A stretch of DNA of 9,686 nt from positions 1 through 9,686 of the forward strand of contig JAWKNW010000055.1 in assembly GCA_041391505.1 (NCBI GenBank), given 5' to 3'. Made by a program: the position numbers and the translations under genes. The notes under the pieces were generated by a model. That model saw nothing but the letters and a program-made list of their open reading frames with translations. It was not told where the DNA came from and made no database searches. The stretch is from Rhodothermales bacterium (lineage in GTDB: Bacteria > Bacteroidota > Rhodothermia > Rhodothermales > JAHQVL01). Below, piece by piece: positions 1 to 6,758 of this stretch (its first letter is position 1; every line of letters begins with the position of its first letter).

Positions 1-783
1 AGATCCTTCCTCCTTGCATGCATCGTGCTGGCGCACCTTGGCGCCGGCGACGCCTTCGCCCAGATCCTCCGCCAGCCCATCCCCGACAAAACAGTGGTCC
101 TGACTTTTGATGACGCGGTGGTCAGCCACGCCACGGTGGTGGCTCCGCTGCTCAAACAGTATGGGTTCGGCGCGACGTTTTATATCGCTGAGTTTGAAAA
201 ACCGCCGTTCTCCGACAAGACGCTGTACATGACGTGGGAGCAGATCCGCATGCTCAACCAGATGGGCTTCGAGATTGGCAACCACACCGGCTCCCACCGG
301 CACGTGCCCGACATGTCGCCGGCGGAGTTCGCGAACGAGTTGAGCTACATCGAAGACCGCGGGATCTCCCTCGGCATCCCCCGACCGCTCACGTTCGCCT
401 ATCCGGCGTACAAGACCGATCCGTACGCCATGCTGACTCTCTCGGAAAAGGGGTACCTCTTCGCGCGCATCGGCGAGGACCGGCCGTACGATCCGGAGGT
501 CGACCATCCCTATCTCGTGCCCAGCTACACCCTGCTGGAGGACAACGAGGCGCTGATCATGGCCGCGCTGCAGGAAGCGAAGGACGGCAAGGTCGTGGTG
601 CTGACGGTCCACGGCGTTCCCGACACCGCGCATCCCTGGGTGAACACGCCGCAGCCGCTCTTCGAAAAGTACCTGCGCTATCTGAAGCGCAACGGGTACC
701 AGGTCCTGTCCATGCGGGATCTGGCGCAGTACATCGACGCGCGGCAGGCCTGGATGATGATTACGCCGCGGTTTGGTGAATGA
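1..783 (+). CDS. Exported NodB-type polysaccharide deacetylase, 5'-partial
   Basis: The frame is open from the first base, so the true start lies upstream; 260 codons are visible. Counting codon 1 at base 1, residues 3-20 form a hydrophobic signal-peptide core ending AFA before Gln21, so export is likely. The NodB-fold motifs follow in order: TFDD at 35-38 (first Asp the catalytic base, second a metal ligand), an H-x-x-x-H metal motif with His95 and His99 (NHTGSH), FAYPAY near 132-137, and LTVHG with His204. In this family these residues bind a divalent metal and remove N- or O-acetyl groups from polysaccharides such as chitin-like glycans, xylan or peptidoglycan; the substrate here cannot be told. 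A GTG at 25 could be miscalled as the start, but it would cut into the signal peptide. The Cys at residue 7 is a poor lipobox because most of the hydrophobic core follows it. The next gene is 166 bases downstream. Confidence 0.88.
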   Translation, partial: RSFLLACIVLAHLGAGDAFAQILRQPIPDKTVVLTFDDAVVSHATVVAPLLKQYGFGATFYIAEFEKPPFSDKTLYMTWEQIRMLNQMGFEIGNHTGSHRHVPDMSPAEFANELSYIEDRGISLGIPRPLTFAYPAYKTDPYAMLTLSEKGYLFARIGEDRPYDPEVDHPYLVPSYTLLEDNEALIMAALQEAKDGKVVVLTVHGVPDTAHPWVNTPQPLFEKYLRYLKRNGYQVLSMRDLAQYIDARQAWMMITPRFGE

Positions 784-949
784 GGCCGGCCGGCGGCGGG
801 CATTGTCCAGCGAAATAGACATTCGTAGCCGGCGCGTTCGGTAATAATCCGCTTATCGAGCGCGATTGCGGTAAAGCGGGGGCATGGCACGATCTCGGCC
901 TTGTTGCGGGGCGAACCACCCGAATCGCAACACAACGAGACAATCCATC

Positions 950-1483
950 ATGCCTACTTCCAGAACCTCGACGCTCGCGCTTGCGCTGTGTCTCTTGCTG
1001 TGGATCGGGTTCTTCGTACTGGGATCGGCGGTGCCGTCGGATAACCTCCTGAAGCACGTCCTGAACGAATCGAATCCGCCGCTGAACCGAACCGCCAACC
1101 TGCTCGGATTCGTCTTTACGTGGACGTGGAGCAACATCCTCTGGCTCTGCTGCTTCGCGTCGCTCGTCGGCGAATACGGACGCGGAACGATGGGGCATAC
1201 GACGACACTGCCCAGCCCGACCGCCGCGATGGTGCGGGGCTTCTTTATCTTTCTCGCGATGGCGACCGGTCAGCTCGTGATCGTCGGCACCATCTCGCTT
1301 CCGCCATCGCTCATCGAAAACGCCGGCAGCGCGCTAGACCCCAGCATCGTGAGCCCGGGCCAGTACTTCCGCATCGCCACCTTCTGCTCGTTCCTGAGCT
1401 TCTTCGTGGGATTCAAGCCCAGCGTCTTTACGTCGTTCCTCTCCCGCGTGGAACGTTTCGCCGCGGAGGAAAAGGTGGGGTGA
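950..1483 (+). CDS. Small polytopic membrane protein, unknown function
   Basis: This encodes 177 residues that I do not recognise as any named family. Four hydrophobic segments are visible: about 8-28, 50-74, 95-117 and 139-156. Between them are an Asn/Pro-rich loop (38-50) and a Gly/Thr-rich loop (75-92), and the charged tail (165-177) is probably cytoplasmic. Trp and Cys cluster in helix 2 (Trp58, Trp60, Trp65, Cys67, Cys68). I chose ATG 950 because the first helix begins right after it; an in-frame start at 884 would add 22 polar residues with no membrane character. There is no clear Shine-Dalgarno. In the 166-base gap upstream, TAATAAT at 842-848 is AT-rich enough for a -10 element, but I see no good -35 partner. 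The stop codon is followed with no gap by an A-rich heptad array. The symporter gene converges on it from the other strand. Confidence 0.72.
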   Translation: MPTSRTSTLALALCLLLWIGFFVLGSAVPSDNLLKHVLNESNPPLNRTANLLGFVFTWTWSNILWLCCFASLVGEYGRGTMGHTTTLPSPTAAMVRGFFIFLAMATGQLVIVGTISLPPSLIENAGSALDPSIVSPGQYFRIATFCSFLSFFVGFKPSVFTSFLSRVERFAAEEKVG

Positions 1484-1527
1484 AGATCGCAAAATGAAAA
1501 TCGTAAAACTGCAAATCGCAAAACGCC
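1484..1527 (+). repeat. A-rich heptad array (family A), directly after a stop codon
   Basis: Six tandem units of 7, 7, 7, 8, 7 and 8 bases start at the first base after the TGA at 1481-1483: AGATCGC, AAAATGA, AAATCGT, AAAACTGC, AAATCGC and AAAACGCC. On the other strand the units read as ATTT-type heptads. The array is strikingly AT-rich against its GC-rich surroundings. It is partly complementary to the array at 1604-1637: 13 bases at 1486-1498 match 1602-1614 inverted, and 11 bases at 1513-1523 match 1606-1616 inverted. Confidence 0.7.
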
Positions 1528-1541
1528 ACATCGTGTGTTTG

Positions 1542-1584
1542 CGCGACGAGCAGCCGGTCATCATCGGGTGCGCATCACGTCGCG
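1542..1584. terminator. Hairpin between convergent genes, possible bidirectional terminator
   Basis: CGCGACG at 1542-1548 is the exact inverse of CGTCGCG at 1578-1584. Inside the loop, GCA (1550-1552) can pair with TGC (1569-1571) and CCG (1554-1556) with CGG (1565-1567), for roughly 13 base pairs with interruptions. The hairpin lies midway between two genes that end facing each other. On each strand it is followed by a T-rich stretch supplied by the flanking heptad arrays. The T runs are short and start about 20 or more bases from the stem, so this is not a classical intrinsic terminator. The terminator role is inferred from position. Confidence 0.35.
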
Positions 1585-1603
1585 ATATCTGCATTGCGAC
1601 GTT

Positions 1604-1637
1604 CATTTTGCGATTTACAATTTGAAATTTTCAATCG
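1604..1637 (-). repeat. T-rich heptad array (family A, inverted copy) over the symporter stop codon
   Basis: Read on the + strand, the units are CATTTTGCG, ATTTACA, ATTTGAA, ATTTTCA and ATCG. It is the opposite orientation of the array at 1484-1527, so each of the two convergent genes is followed on its own coding strand by the A-rich version. The symporter's stop codon (TGA on the - strand, bases 1631-1633) is part of the ATTTTCA unit, and the ATCG unit covers its last Asp codon. The repeat therefore reaches the very end of the coding sequence. Confidence 0.68.
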
Positions 1638-3403
1638 CCAAGATGTCTGTACCACGCCAGGTACAGCAACACGGAGAGGGCGGCGAGGAGGCCGAGCAGC
1701 ATCGCGAAGGCGCCCCACTGGCGGAGGACGAGGACCATCGGGGCCAGGAACAGGACCAGTTGCCAGGGGATGGCGACGAGGAGGGCGCGCAGGTCGCGGC
1801 GGCCCTCGGCGCGGATGGAGGCGACCAGTTCGGCCGGCAGACGCCGGCGGACCGGGCCCCAGATGCCGAAAGGCCGCGTCGTCCGGAAAAAGCCGTCCAG
1901 CACGTCGTCCGGCGTGGGCGAGGTGAGCAGGGTGATGACGACGGCCGAGGCGAGCGTCAGCGCGGTGATGAGGCCGAAGCTCGCCATCTCGCTCAGACCG
2001 GGCGCGAACAGCTTCTGGCCGAACGCCAGCACCATCCCGACGAGGGTACTGCCGGCGAAGCCGTAGCCGTTGAACCGCCACCAGTACCACCGGATCACCT
2101 GCGGCAGCATCAGGCCGGCGCTGAGGCCCATCGTCAGCCAGCCCCAGATGTCGTTGATGCTTGTGAAGGCGTACGTGAGCCCGACGCCCAGCACCACGAT
2201 GAGGAGGCTCGCCCAGCGGCCCTGGCGCAGCAGCGCCTTCTCGGAGGCGAGGGGCTTCATGAAGTGCTGGTAGATGTCGCGCACCCAGTAGGCGGCGGCC
2301 GCGTTGACCGTCGAGTCAAACGTCGACATCGCCGCCGAGACGAGGCCGGCGACGAGCAGGCCCTTGATCCCGACGGGCACGAGGTTCATCACGACGATCG
2401 GCAGCACCTCCTCGGGGTTGGCGATGACGCCGTTTGCGGCACCGTACGAGATCCCCATGATGGCGATGCTCACGATGAATGGCCAGCGGAAGGCGAGGAG
2501 GACGGTCCACAACAGGCTGATGAGGCCGGCCTCGCGGTCGCTGGCGGAGGAGAAGAAGCGCTGGACCATATGCCCCCCACCCGCGCCGCCGGAGCCCTCG
2601 ATCACCACCTTGAGCATGTAAAACGCGAGCGCCATCCCCAGCAGGTTGTACTGGCTGTACGCCCCCGGCACATCCATCGTCGCGCGGGGCGTCCAGGTCG
2701 CCCAGTCGGCCAGCGTCGTGCCGATGGTCTCGAAACCGCCGTCGAGCAAGGGGACCGAGACGCTGAAGGTCTCGGGCAGGCTGTAGTTCAGGAACACGTG
2801 CACCGTGACGTACATCAGGGTGAAGAAGATCAGCACGCCCTGAAAGAGGTCGGTGTACACGACGCCGTAGAGGCCGCTCGCGACGGTGTACGCGGTCGCG
2901 AGGCCGATCATCGCCAGGGAGGCGATTTCGGGCGGGATCCCCATCAGCGTGCCCACGAAGAGCCCGATGCCGTGCGCGAAATACGTGACGCTGGCGATGG
3001 CGAAGATGAGGTTGGCGGCCGCGGCGAGCGCGCGCGCCGAGTCGCCCTGCCGGCCCGTGCCGAACCGGAACGTCATCCACTCGGCGACGGTCATCGACTG
3101 GCTGCGCCGGTTCCATTTGCCCATGTAGACCATCAGGAAGGCCATGATGAGCACCACGCCGCCCCGGATCTCGATATAAAAGCCCTGGATGCCCAGCGCA
3201 TACATCAAGGCCACGATCACCATCGTGCCGGCCACGTCGAGATTGGTCGCCATCCCCGATGCCCCCAGCGCCCACCAGGGAATGGAGCGGTTGCCGAGAA
3301 AGTAGCTTTCAATGCCTTCGGAAGCCTTGCGCTGCAAACGAACGCCGATCCATACGAGCCCTACCAGGTAGGCCACGATGATCGCATAGTCGATGGGTTG
3401 CAT
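1631..3403 (-). CDS. Sodium:solute symporter (SSS family) permease
   Basis: This encodes 590 residues, a normal length for the SSS family (TC 2.A.21), which couples uptake of sugars, amino acids, vitamins or sialic acids to Na+ entry across the inner membrane. About 13 hydrophobic segments are visible. The first is at 5-23, followed by the usual ExYFLGNRxxPWW-like stretch (32-44). A glycine-rich loop and VQRFF motif sit at 270-284. The family signature GLVSAAMSTFDSTVN spans 353-367, in the helix that contributes to the Na2 site. The last two helices are at about 542-560 and 564-585, after a polar loop. The start is the ATG on the - strand at 3401-3403, just before the first helix. No Shine-Dalgarno precedes it; a TAGGTTAC stretch on the - strand (3440-3447) is a weak promoter candidate. 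It diverges from the DUF5054 gene, so the two may share control and the transported solute may be that enzyme's product. The sequence does not reveal the solute. Confidence 0.9.
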   Translation of the reverse strand: MQPIDYAIIVAYLVGLVWIGVRLQRKASEGIESYFLGNRSIPWWALGASGMATNLDVAGTMVIVALMYALGIQGFYIEIRGGVVLIMAFLMVYMGKWNRRSQSMTVAEWMTFRFGTGRQGDSARALAAAANLIFAIASVTYFAHGIGLFVGTLMGIPPEIASLAMIGLATAYTVASGLYGVVYTDLFQGVLIFFTLMYVTVHVFLNYSLPETFSVSVPLLDGGFETIGTTLADWATWTPRATMDVPGAYSQYNLLGMALAFYMLKVVIEGSGGAGGGHMVQRFFSSASDREAGLISLLWTVLLAFRWPFIVSIAIMGISYGAANGVIANPEEVLPIVVMNLVPVGIKGLLVAGLVSAAMSTFDSTVNAAAAYWVRDIYQHFMKPLASEKALLRQGRWASLLIVVLGVGLTYAFTSINDIWGWLTMGLSAGLMLPQVIRWYWWRFNGYGFAGSTLVGMVLAFGQKLFAPGLSEMASFGLITALTLASAVVITLLTSPTPDDVLDGFFRTTRPFGIWGPVRRRLPAELVASIRAEGRRDLRALLVAIPWQLVLFLAPMVLVLRQWGAFAMLLGLLAALSVLLYLAWYRHLGD

Positions 3404-3481
3404 GTGGTTTGCGGAGATTGATTGCGAAGCAGCCGGCGCGTAACCTACGGCCTTCTCGATTAGCGAACAATCGCCCCGTTC

Positions 3482-3509
3482 ATCCCGGTATCCGTCACCC
3501 TCATCGCGC
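3482..3509 (+). repeat. Degraded ATCC-type heptads
   Basis: ATCCCGGT, ATCCGTC, ACCCTC and ATCGCGC follow each other with unit lengths of 8, 7, 6 and 7. They look like worn copies of the clean ATCCCGT array at 7820-7868. They lie in the divergent intergenic region, about 20 bases upstream of the family B array, so this gap holds two repeat families side by side. At four imperfect units, the match could still be chance. Confidence 0.4.
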
Positions 3510-3529
3510 GTTTCACGACGCGTTTTGCC

Positions 3530-3580
3530 ACTTCCGATTCCCCACGTCCCAATTTCCCACTTCCCAACTTCCCACGTTCC
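3530..3580 (+). repeat. TTCCC-type heptad array (family B) abutting a start codon
   Basis: Seven tandem units cover exactly 51 bases: ACTTCCG, ATTCCCC, ACGTCCC, AATTTCCC, ACTTCCC, AACTTCCC and ACGTTCC, with lengths 7, 7, 7, 8, 7, 8 and 7. The last unit ends at 3580 and the ATG of the DUF5054 gene begins at 3581. The array thus occupies the whole region where a ribosome binding site would sit, and it contains no purine-rich stretch on the coding strand. It must form most of the 5' untranslated leader, or the transcript starts within it or is leaderless. Confidence 0.72.
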
Positions 3581-5545
3581 ATGCCCACGGTCCACCTCAT
3601 CTTCAAAACCCATTTCGATTTCGGATTCACCGACTTCGCTGCCGCGGTGCAGCGACAGTACTTCGAGGTGTTTATCCCGGACGTCATGCGCACCGCACGC
3701 CGGCTGCGCGACGAGGGCGGCCCGGATCGCCTGGTCTGGACGACGGGGTCGTGGTTGATCGACCAGTATCTGGAAACGGGCGATGCCGGCCAGCGCCGGG
3801 CGATGGAGGCCGCCATCGAGGCCGGCGACATCGTCTGGCACGGGCTGCCGTTTACGTTTCACAGCGAACTGGCCGACGCCTCGCTGTTCCGCTACGGGCT
3901 GAGCCTCGCCCGCCGGCTCGACGAGCGCTTTGGCCGCCGGACCATCGCCGCCAAGATGACCGATGTGCCCGGCCACACCCGGGCCATCGTGCCGCTGCTC
4001 GCCGAGGCGGGCATCGAGTTTCTCCATATCGGGGTGAACGAAGCCGCGACGCCGCCCGACGTGCCGCCGGCGTTCGTCTGGCGGGCCTACGGGGCGGATG
4101 TGACCGTGATGTACCAGCACGCCTACGGCGCGACGGCGCATATTTCGGGGATGGACGATGCGCTCAGTTTCGGCTTCACCGACGACAACCTCGGCCCGCA
4201 ATCCGCCGAAGCCATCCGCGAGGTGTTTGCGCGGGTCCGCAAGGCCTTCCCGGATGCGGAGGTGAAGGCCTCGTCGCTCGACGCCTTCGCCGAGGCCCTC
4301 GGGCGCCACCGCGCCTCGCTCCCCGTGCTGACGCAGGAGATCGGCGACACCTGGATCCACGGAGCCGGCACCGACCCCGTGAAGGTGACCCGGTACCGGG
4401 CGCTCTCGCGGCTGCGGCGGTCCTGGGAGGCGCAGGGGGAGGCCGTGCCGGAACGCTTTTCGAAACACCTGCTCTGCGTACCCGAGCATACCTGGGGGCT
4501 CGATGAAAAGACGCATCTGAATGACTACGCGAACTACAGCCGGCTCCGGTTCGACGCGGCGCGGGCGTCCGCGCCGTTCCAGATGATGGAAGCGAGCTGG
4601 ATGGAACAGCGCCGGTATGTCGAAGACGCGGCGCGTGCGCTGGACGGGACCCCGCTGGCCGCCGCGGCGCGCGCAGCGCTCGACGCCAGCGTACCGCGCC
4701 CGGTCGACCCCGAAGGCTGGTCGCCGTTGCCGGCCCAACCGCTCGAGACGGCGCATTTCGGGGTGGATTTCGATCGGGCGTCCGGCACGCTCGTCGAACT
4801 CGTCGAGCGAGCCACCGGGATCGTCTGGGCCGGGCCGCTCGGACGGATCCGCTACCAGACCTTCTCGGAGGCCGACTACGATCGGTTCATGGACGAATAC
4901 CTGGCCAGCCGGCCGACGTGGGGTATCCTGGATAACTCGAAGCCGGGCATCGGGGCGGAAGGCGCGGTGAGCGCCATGACCGCACCGTCGCTCGAGCGGG
5001 CCCGGTGGCGGCGCACGCCGGCCGGCGTCGAGGTGCTGGTCGAGACCGCGGCGGCGGGCGATGCCGTCGAGCGGTTCGGCTGCCCGAAGCGGTTCGTGCT
5101 CCACTGGACGTTTCCGGACGCCGCCCCGCGTGCCGAACTCACGCTCACCTGGCGCGACAAGCCGGCCTGCCGCCTGCCGGAAGCCCTCTGGCTCGGGTTT
5201 TCGCCGACCGGGCTCGACCCGCAAGGATGGGAAATGGACAAGATGGGGCGGCGCGTCAATCCGCTGGATGTGGTGAGCAAGGGCAACCGGACCCTGCACG
5301 CCGTCGATTCGGGCCTGTATTATCGGGATGCCCGCAGCGCGCTGCAGCTGACGACCCTCGATGCACCGCTCGTGACGCCGGGGGAGCCGGCCATGCTGCG
5401 CTTCACGGACCGGCAGCCGGACCTCGGCGCCGGCTGGCACATCAACCTGTTCAACAACCTCTGGGGCACCAACTTTCCGATGTGGTTCGGGGAGGACGCG
5501 CAGTTCCGCTTCGTCCTCGACGTCGGCGCCGGGCCAACGACGTGA
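3581..5545 (+). CDS. DUF5054-type, GH38-like glycosidase candidate
   Basis: This encodes 654 residues without a signal peptide, so it is probably cytoplasmic. The opening residues VHLIFKTHFDFGFTD (4-18) match the start of DUF5054 proteins and resemble the H-x-D metal motif of GH38 alpha-mannosidases; here the pair is His11 and Asp13. The segment MTDVPGHT (126-133) corresponds to the GH38 block holding the Asp nucleophile (Asp128) and a metal-binding His (His132). Further conserved-looking blocks are EIGDTWIHG (253-261) and PEHTWGLD (301-308). The C-terminal third looks beta-rich, as in GH38 proteins. I infer a metal-dependent retaining glycosidase acting on imported oligosaccharide; no function is established for this family to my knowledge. 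ATG 3581 is firm because the family motif starts three residues later. No Shine-Dalgarno precedes it, and a heptad array abuts the start. It is divergent from the symporter and heads a run of + strand genes. Confidence 0.82.
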   Translation: MPTVHLIFKTHFDFGFTDFAAAVQRQYFEVFIPDVMRTARRLRDEGGPDRLVWTTGSWLIDQYLETGDAGQRRAMEAAIEAGDIVWHGLPFTFHSELADASLFRYGLSLARRLDERFGRRTIAAKMTDVPGHTRAIVPLLAEAGIEFLHIGVNEAATPPDVPPAFVWRAYGADVTVMYQHAYGATAHISGMDDALSFGFTDDNLGPQSAEAIREVFARVRKAFPDAEVKASSLDAFAEALGRHRASLPVLTQEIGDTWIHGAGTDPVKVTRYRALSRLRRSWEAQGEAVPERFSKHLLCVPEHTWGLDEKTHLNDYANYSRLRFDAARASAPFQMMEASWMEQRRYVEDAARALDGTPLAAAARAALDASVPRPVDPEGWSPLPAQPLETAHFGVDFDRASGTLVELVERATGIVWAGPLGRIRYQTFSEADYDRFMDEYLASRPTWGILDNSKPGIGAEGAVSAMTAPSLERARWRRTPAGVEVLVETAAAGDAVERFGCPKRFVLHWTFPDAAPRAELTLTWRDKPACRLPEALWLGFSPTGLDPQGWEMDKMGRRVNPLDVVSKGNRTLHAVDSGLYYRDARSALQLTTLDAPLVTPGEPAMLRFTDRQPDLGAGWHINLFNNLWGTNFPMWFGEDAQFRFVLDVGAGPTT

Positions 5546-5731
5546 TGAGCGGGTTGCCGGATGAACGCGCCCACGACGCGGCATGATTTGCCGGCCGGCG
5601 TTCGCTGTTTCGCCGAAGAGGCAGGCGCTGCACGGCGCCGGCGTGCCCGCATGGGAATGGTCAATTCTTTGCAGCTGGGGCCGATCTACGATCCGGTGCA
5701 AACCGCATGTTCATCTCAGTCCCCATTGGAT
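5546..5731. other. Gap before the GSCFA gene; coding status uncertain
   Basis: These 186 bases contain no repeat array. The GSCFA frame stays open through most of the gap, with possible starts at 5561, 5651 and 5657. However, the encoded residues are Arg/Ala-rich and unlike a protein N-terminus, and codon use from 5651 on is less GC-biased at third positions than in the gene body. A GC-rich palindrome, GGCGC (5624-5628) with GCGCC (5635-5639), has no T run after it. I treat the gap as a leader or promoter region but see no clear promoter. Confidence 0.4.
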
Positions 5732-6694
5732 ATGGCCATTACCTGCGAAACAACCATCCCGATAGAAGAAGCGGTCGTCCTGGAACGCCGCGTACCCGCT
5801 TCGATGCTGAACCAGGCGCGCAAAGGGTACTACGCGCGTAAAAGTCCGTACCCCGTGGAGTCGCTGGTAGGGGCGTTTCAGGGGGAGCGGTTCATCACCC
5901 GGCAGTCGCGCATCGTGACGATGGGCAGCTGTTTCGCGCAGGAGCTGGCCCGGTGGCTGGATCAGCACGGATACAGCCGGCTTCCGCACCACTGGGGGGT
6001 CATCTACAACCCTGCCAGCATGCGTCAGATCGTGCAGTACTCGACGGAGCCGGAGACGTGGCAGCCGGCCGAGCCTTTCTGGACGGATGCCTCGAACGTC
6101 TACGATCCATACCGTAAATCGGATGACCACGCCGGCGCCTACCGGCTGGGCGCCAGCGTCGAGGAAGCGATGCAGCGGCTGGAGGCGCATCGGCGCGCGA
6201 GCCGCGATACCCTCATGCGCGCCGACGTGTGCGTGCTGACCCTCGGGCTCACCGAACTGTGGCGGCATCGCGCCGACCAGGCGGCGTTTTTCGCGATCCC
6301 GGCCCCGGCGTTCTTTTCGGAAGAGCGCCACGAGTTTCATACGCTCACGTTTTCCGAAGTACGCGGGCACCTGGATTATATCGTGAGCCGGCTCCGGATG
6401 CTGAATCCGAACGTGCGCATCCTCTTTTCCGTCTCGCCCATCCCGCTCTCGATCAGCTTCAGGGAAAAGCTCGGACCGTACGTGGCGACGCAGGAGTCGA
6501 AGTCGGTGCTCCACGCCGCGGTCCTGGAGACGACCCAGATGTACGAGGGGGTGCACTACATGCCGTCCTACGAAATCGCGACAGGAAACCGGGCGGCGTA
6601 TTTTCTTCCGGATGGCCGGCATGTCAACGCCGCGTGCGTCTCAACCATCATGCAGGCGTTCGAGTCGCTGTACGTGATGGGTTCCGGCGCTTGA
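5732..6694 (+). CDS. GSCFA-domain protein, SGNH-hydrolase-like
   Basis: This encodes 320 residues from ATG 5732. The family-defining GSCFA sits at 65-69 within MGSCFAQELARW, where Ser66 matches the block I nucleophile of SGNH hydrolases. GLTELW at 172-177 and SVSPIPL at 233-239 are further family blocks. DGRH at 294-297 fits the block V D-x-x-H, giving Asp294 and His297 for the triad. SGNH enzymes are esterases or acyltransferases; GSCFA proteins are largely uncharacterised, so a glycan deacylase role is inferred from the neighbours (GH38-like enzyme upstream, amidohydrolase and sulfatase downstream). I see no signal peptide, so it is probably cytoplasmic. The start is uncertain: 5561, 5651 and 5657 are in frame, but the extra residues are low-complexity and basic. 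No Shine-Dalgarno is visible for any of them. The next gene starts 64 bases downstream, close enough for cotranscription. Confidence 0.85.
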   Translation: MAITCETTIPIEEAVVLERRVPASMLNQARKGYYARKSPYPVESLVGAFQGERFITRQSRIVTMGSCFAQELARWLDQHGYSRLPHHWGVIYNPASMRQIVQYSTEPETWQPAEPFWTDASNVYDPYRKSDDHAGAYRLGASVEEAMQRLEAHRRASRDTLMRADVCVLTLGLTELWRHRADQAAFFAIPAPAFFSEERHEFHTLTFSEVRGHLDYIVSRLRMLNPNVRILFSVSPIPLSISFREKLGPYVATQESKSVLHAAVLETTQMYEGVHYMPSYEIATGNRAAYFLPDGRHVNAACVSTIMQAFESLYVMGSGA

Positions 6695-6758
6695 TCGTTC
6701 GCGGCCCGGACCGCATATTAGGATGCCTGTCCGTCCACGCATCCCAACCCTGCCGTCC

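Noticed and set aside
784..800. GGCCGGCC-type palindrome after the deacetylase gene as a terminator.
   Set aside because: The stem is short and no T run follows; such strings are common at this GC content.
1535..3421. A 628-codon open frame on the + strand antisense to the symporter.
   Set aside because: Its product is a monotonous His/Asp/Glu/Arg-rich string with no domain, the mirror of hydrophobic codons on the other strand. It is a shadow of the symporter gene.
5624..5639. GGCGC/GCGCC hairpin before the GSCFA gene.
   Set aside because: It has five base pairs with a six-base loop and no T run; likely chance in GC-rich sequence.
1631..5701. A 1,356-codon open frame on the - strand covering the symporter, the divergent gap and the antisense of the DUF5054 gene.
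   Set aside because: Only the last 590 codons (from 3403) look like protein. The rest is antisense to a well-supported gene and reads as Arg/Pro/Gly-rich filler, as expected opposite a GC-rich coding frame. It passes through the heptad array only because that happens to lack stops.
5711..6622. A 303-codon open frame on the - strand antisense to the GSCFA gene.
   Set aside because: The + strand GSCFA motifs are unmistakable; the antisense product is basic, low in structure and without family features.
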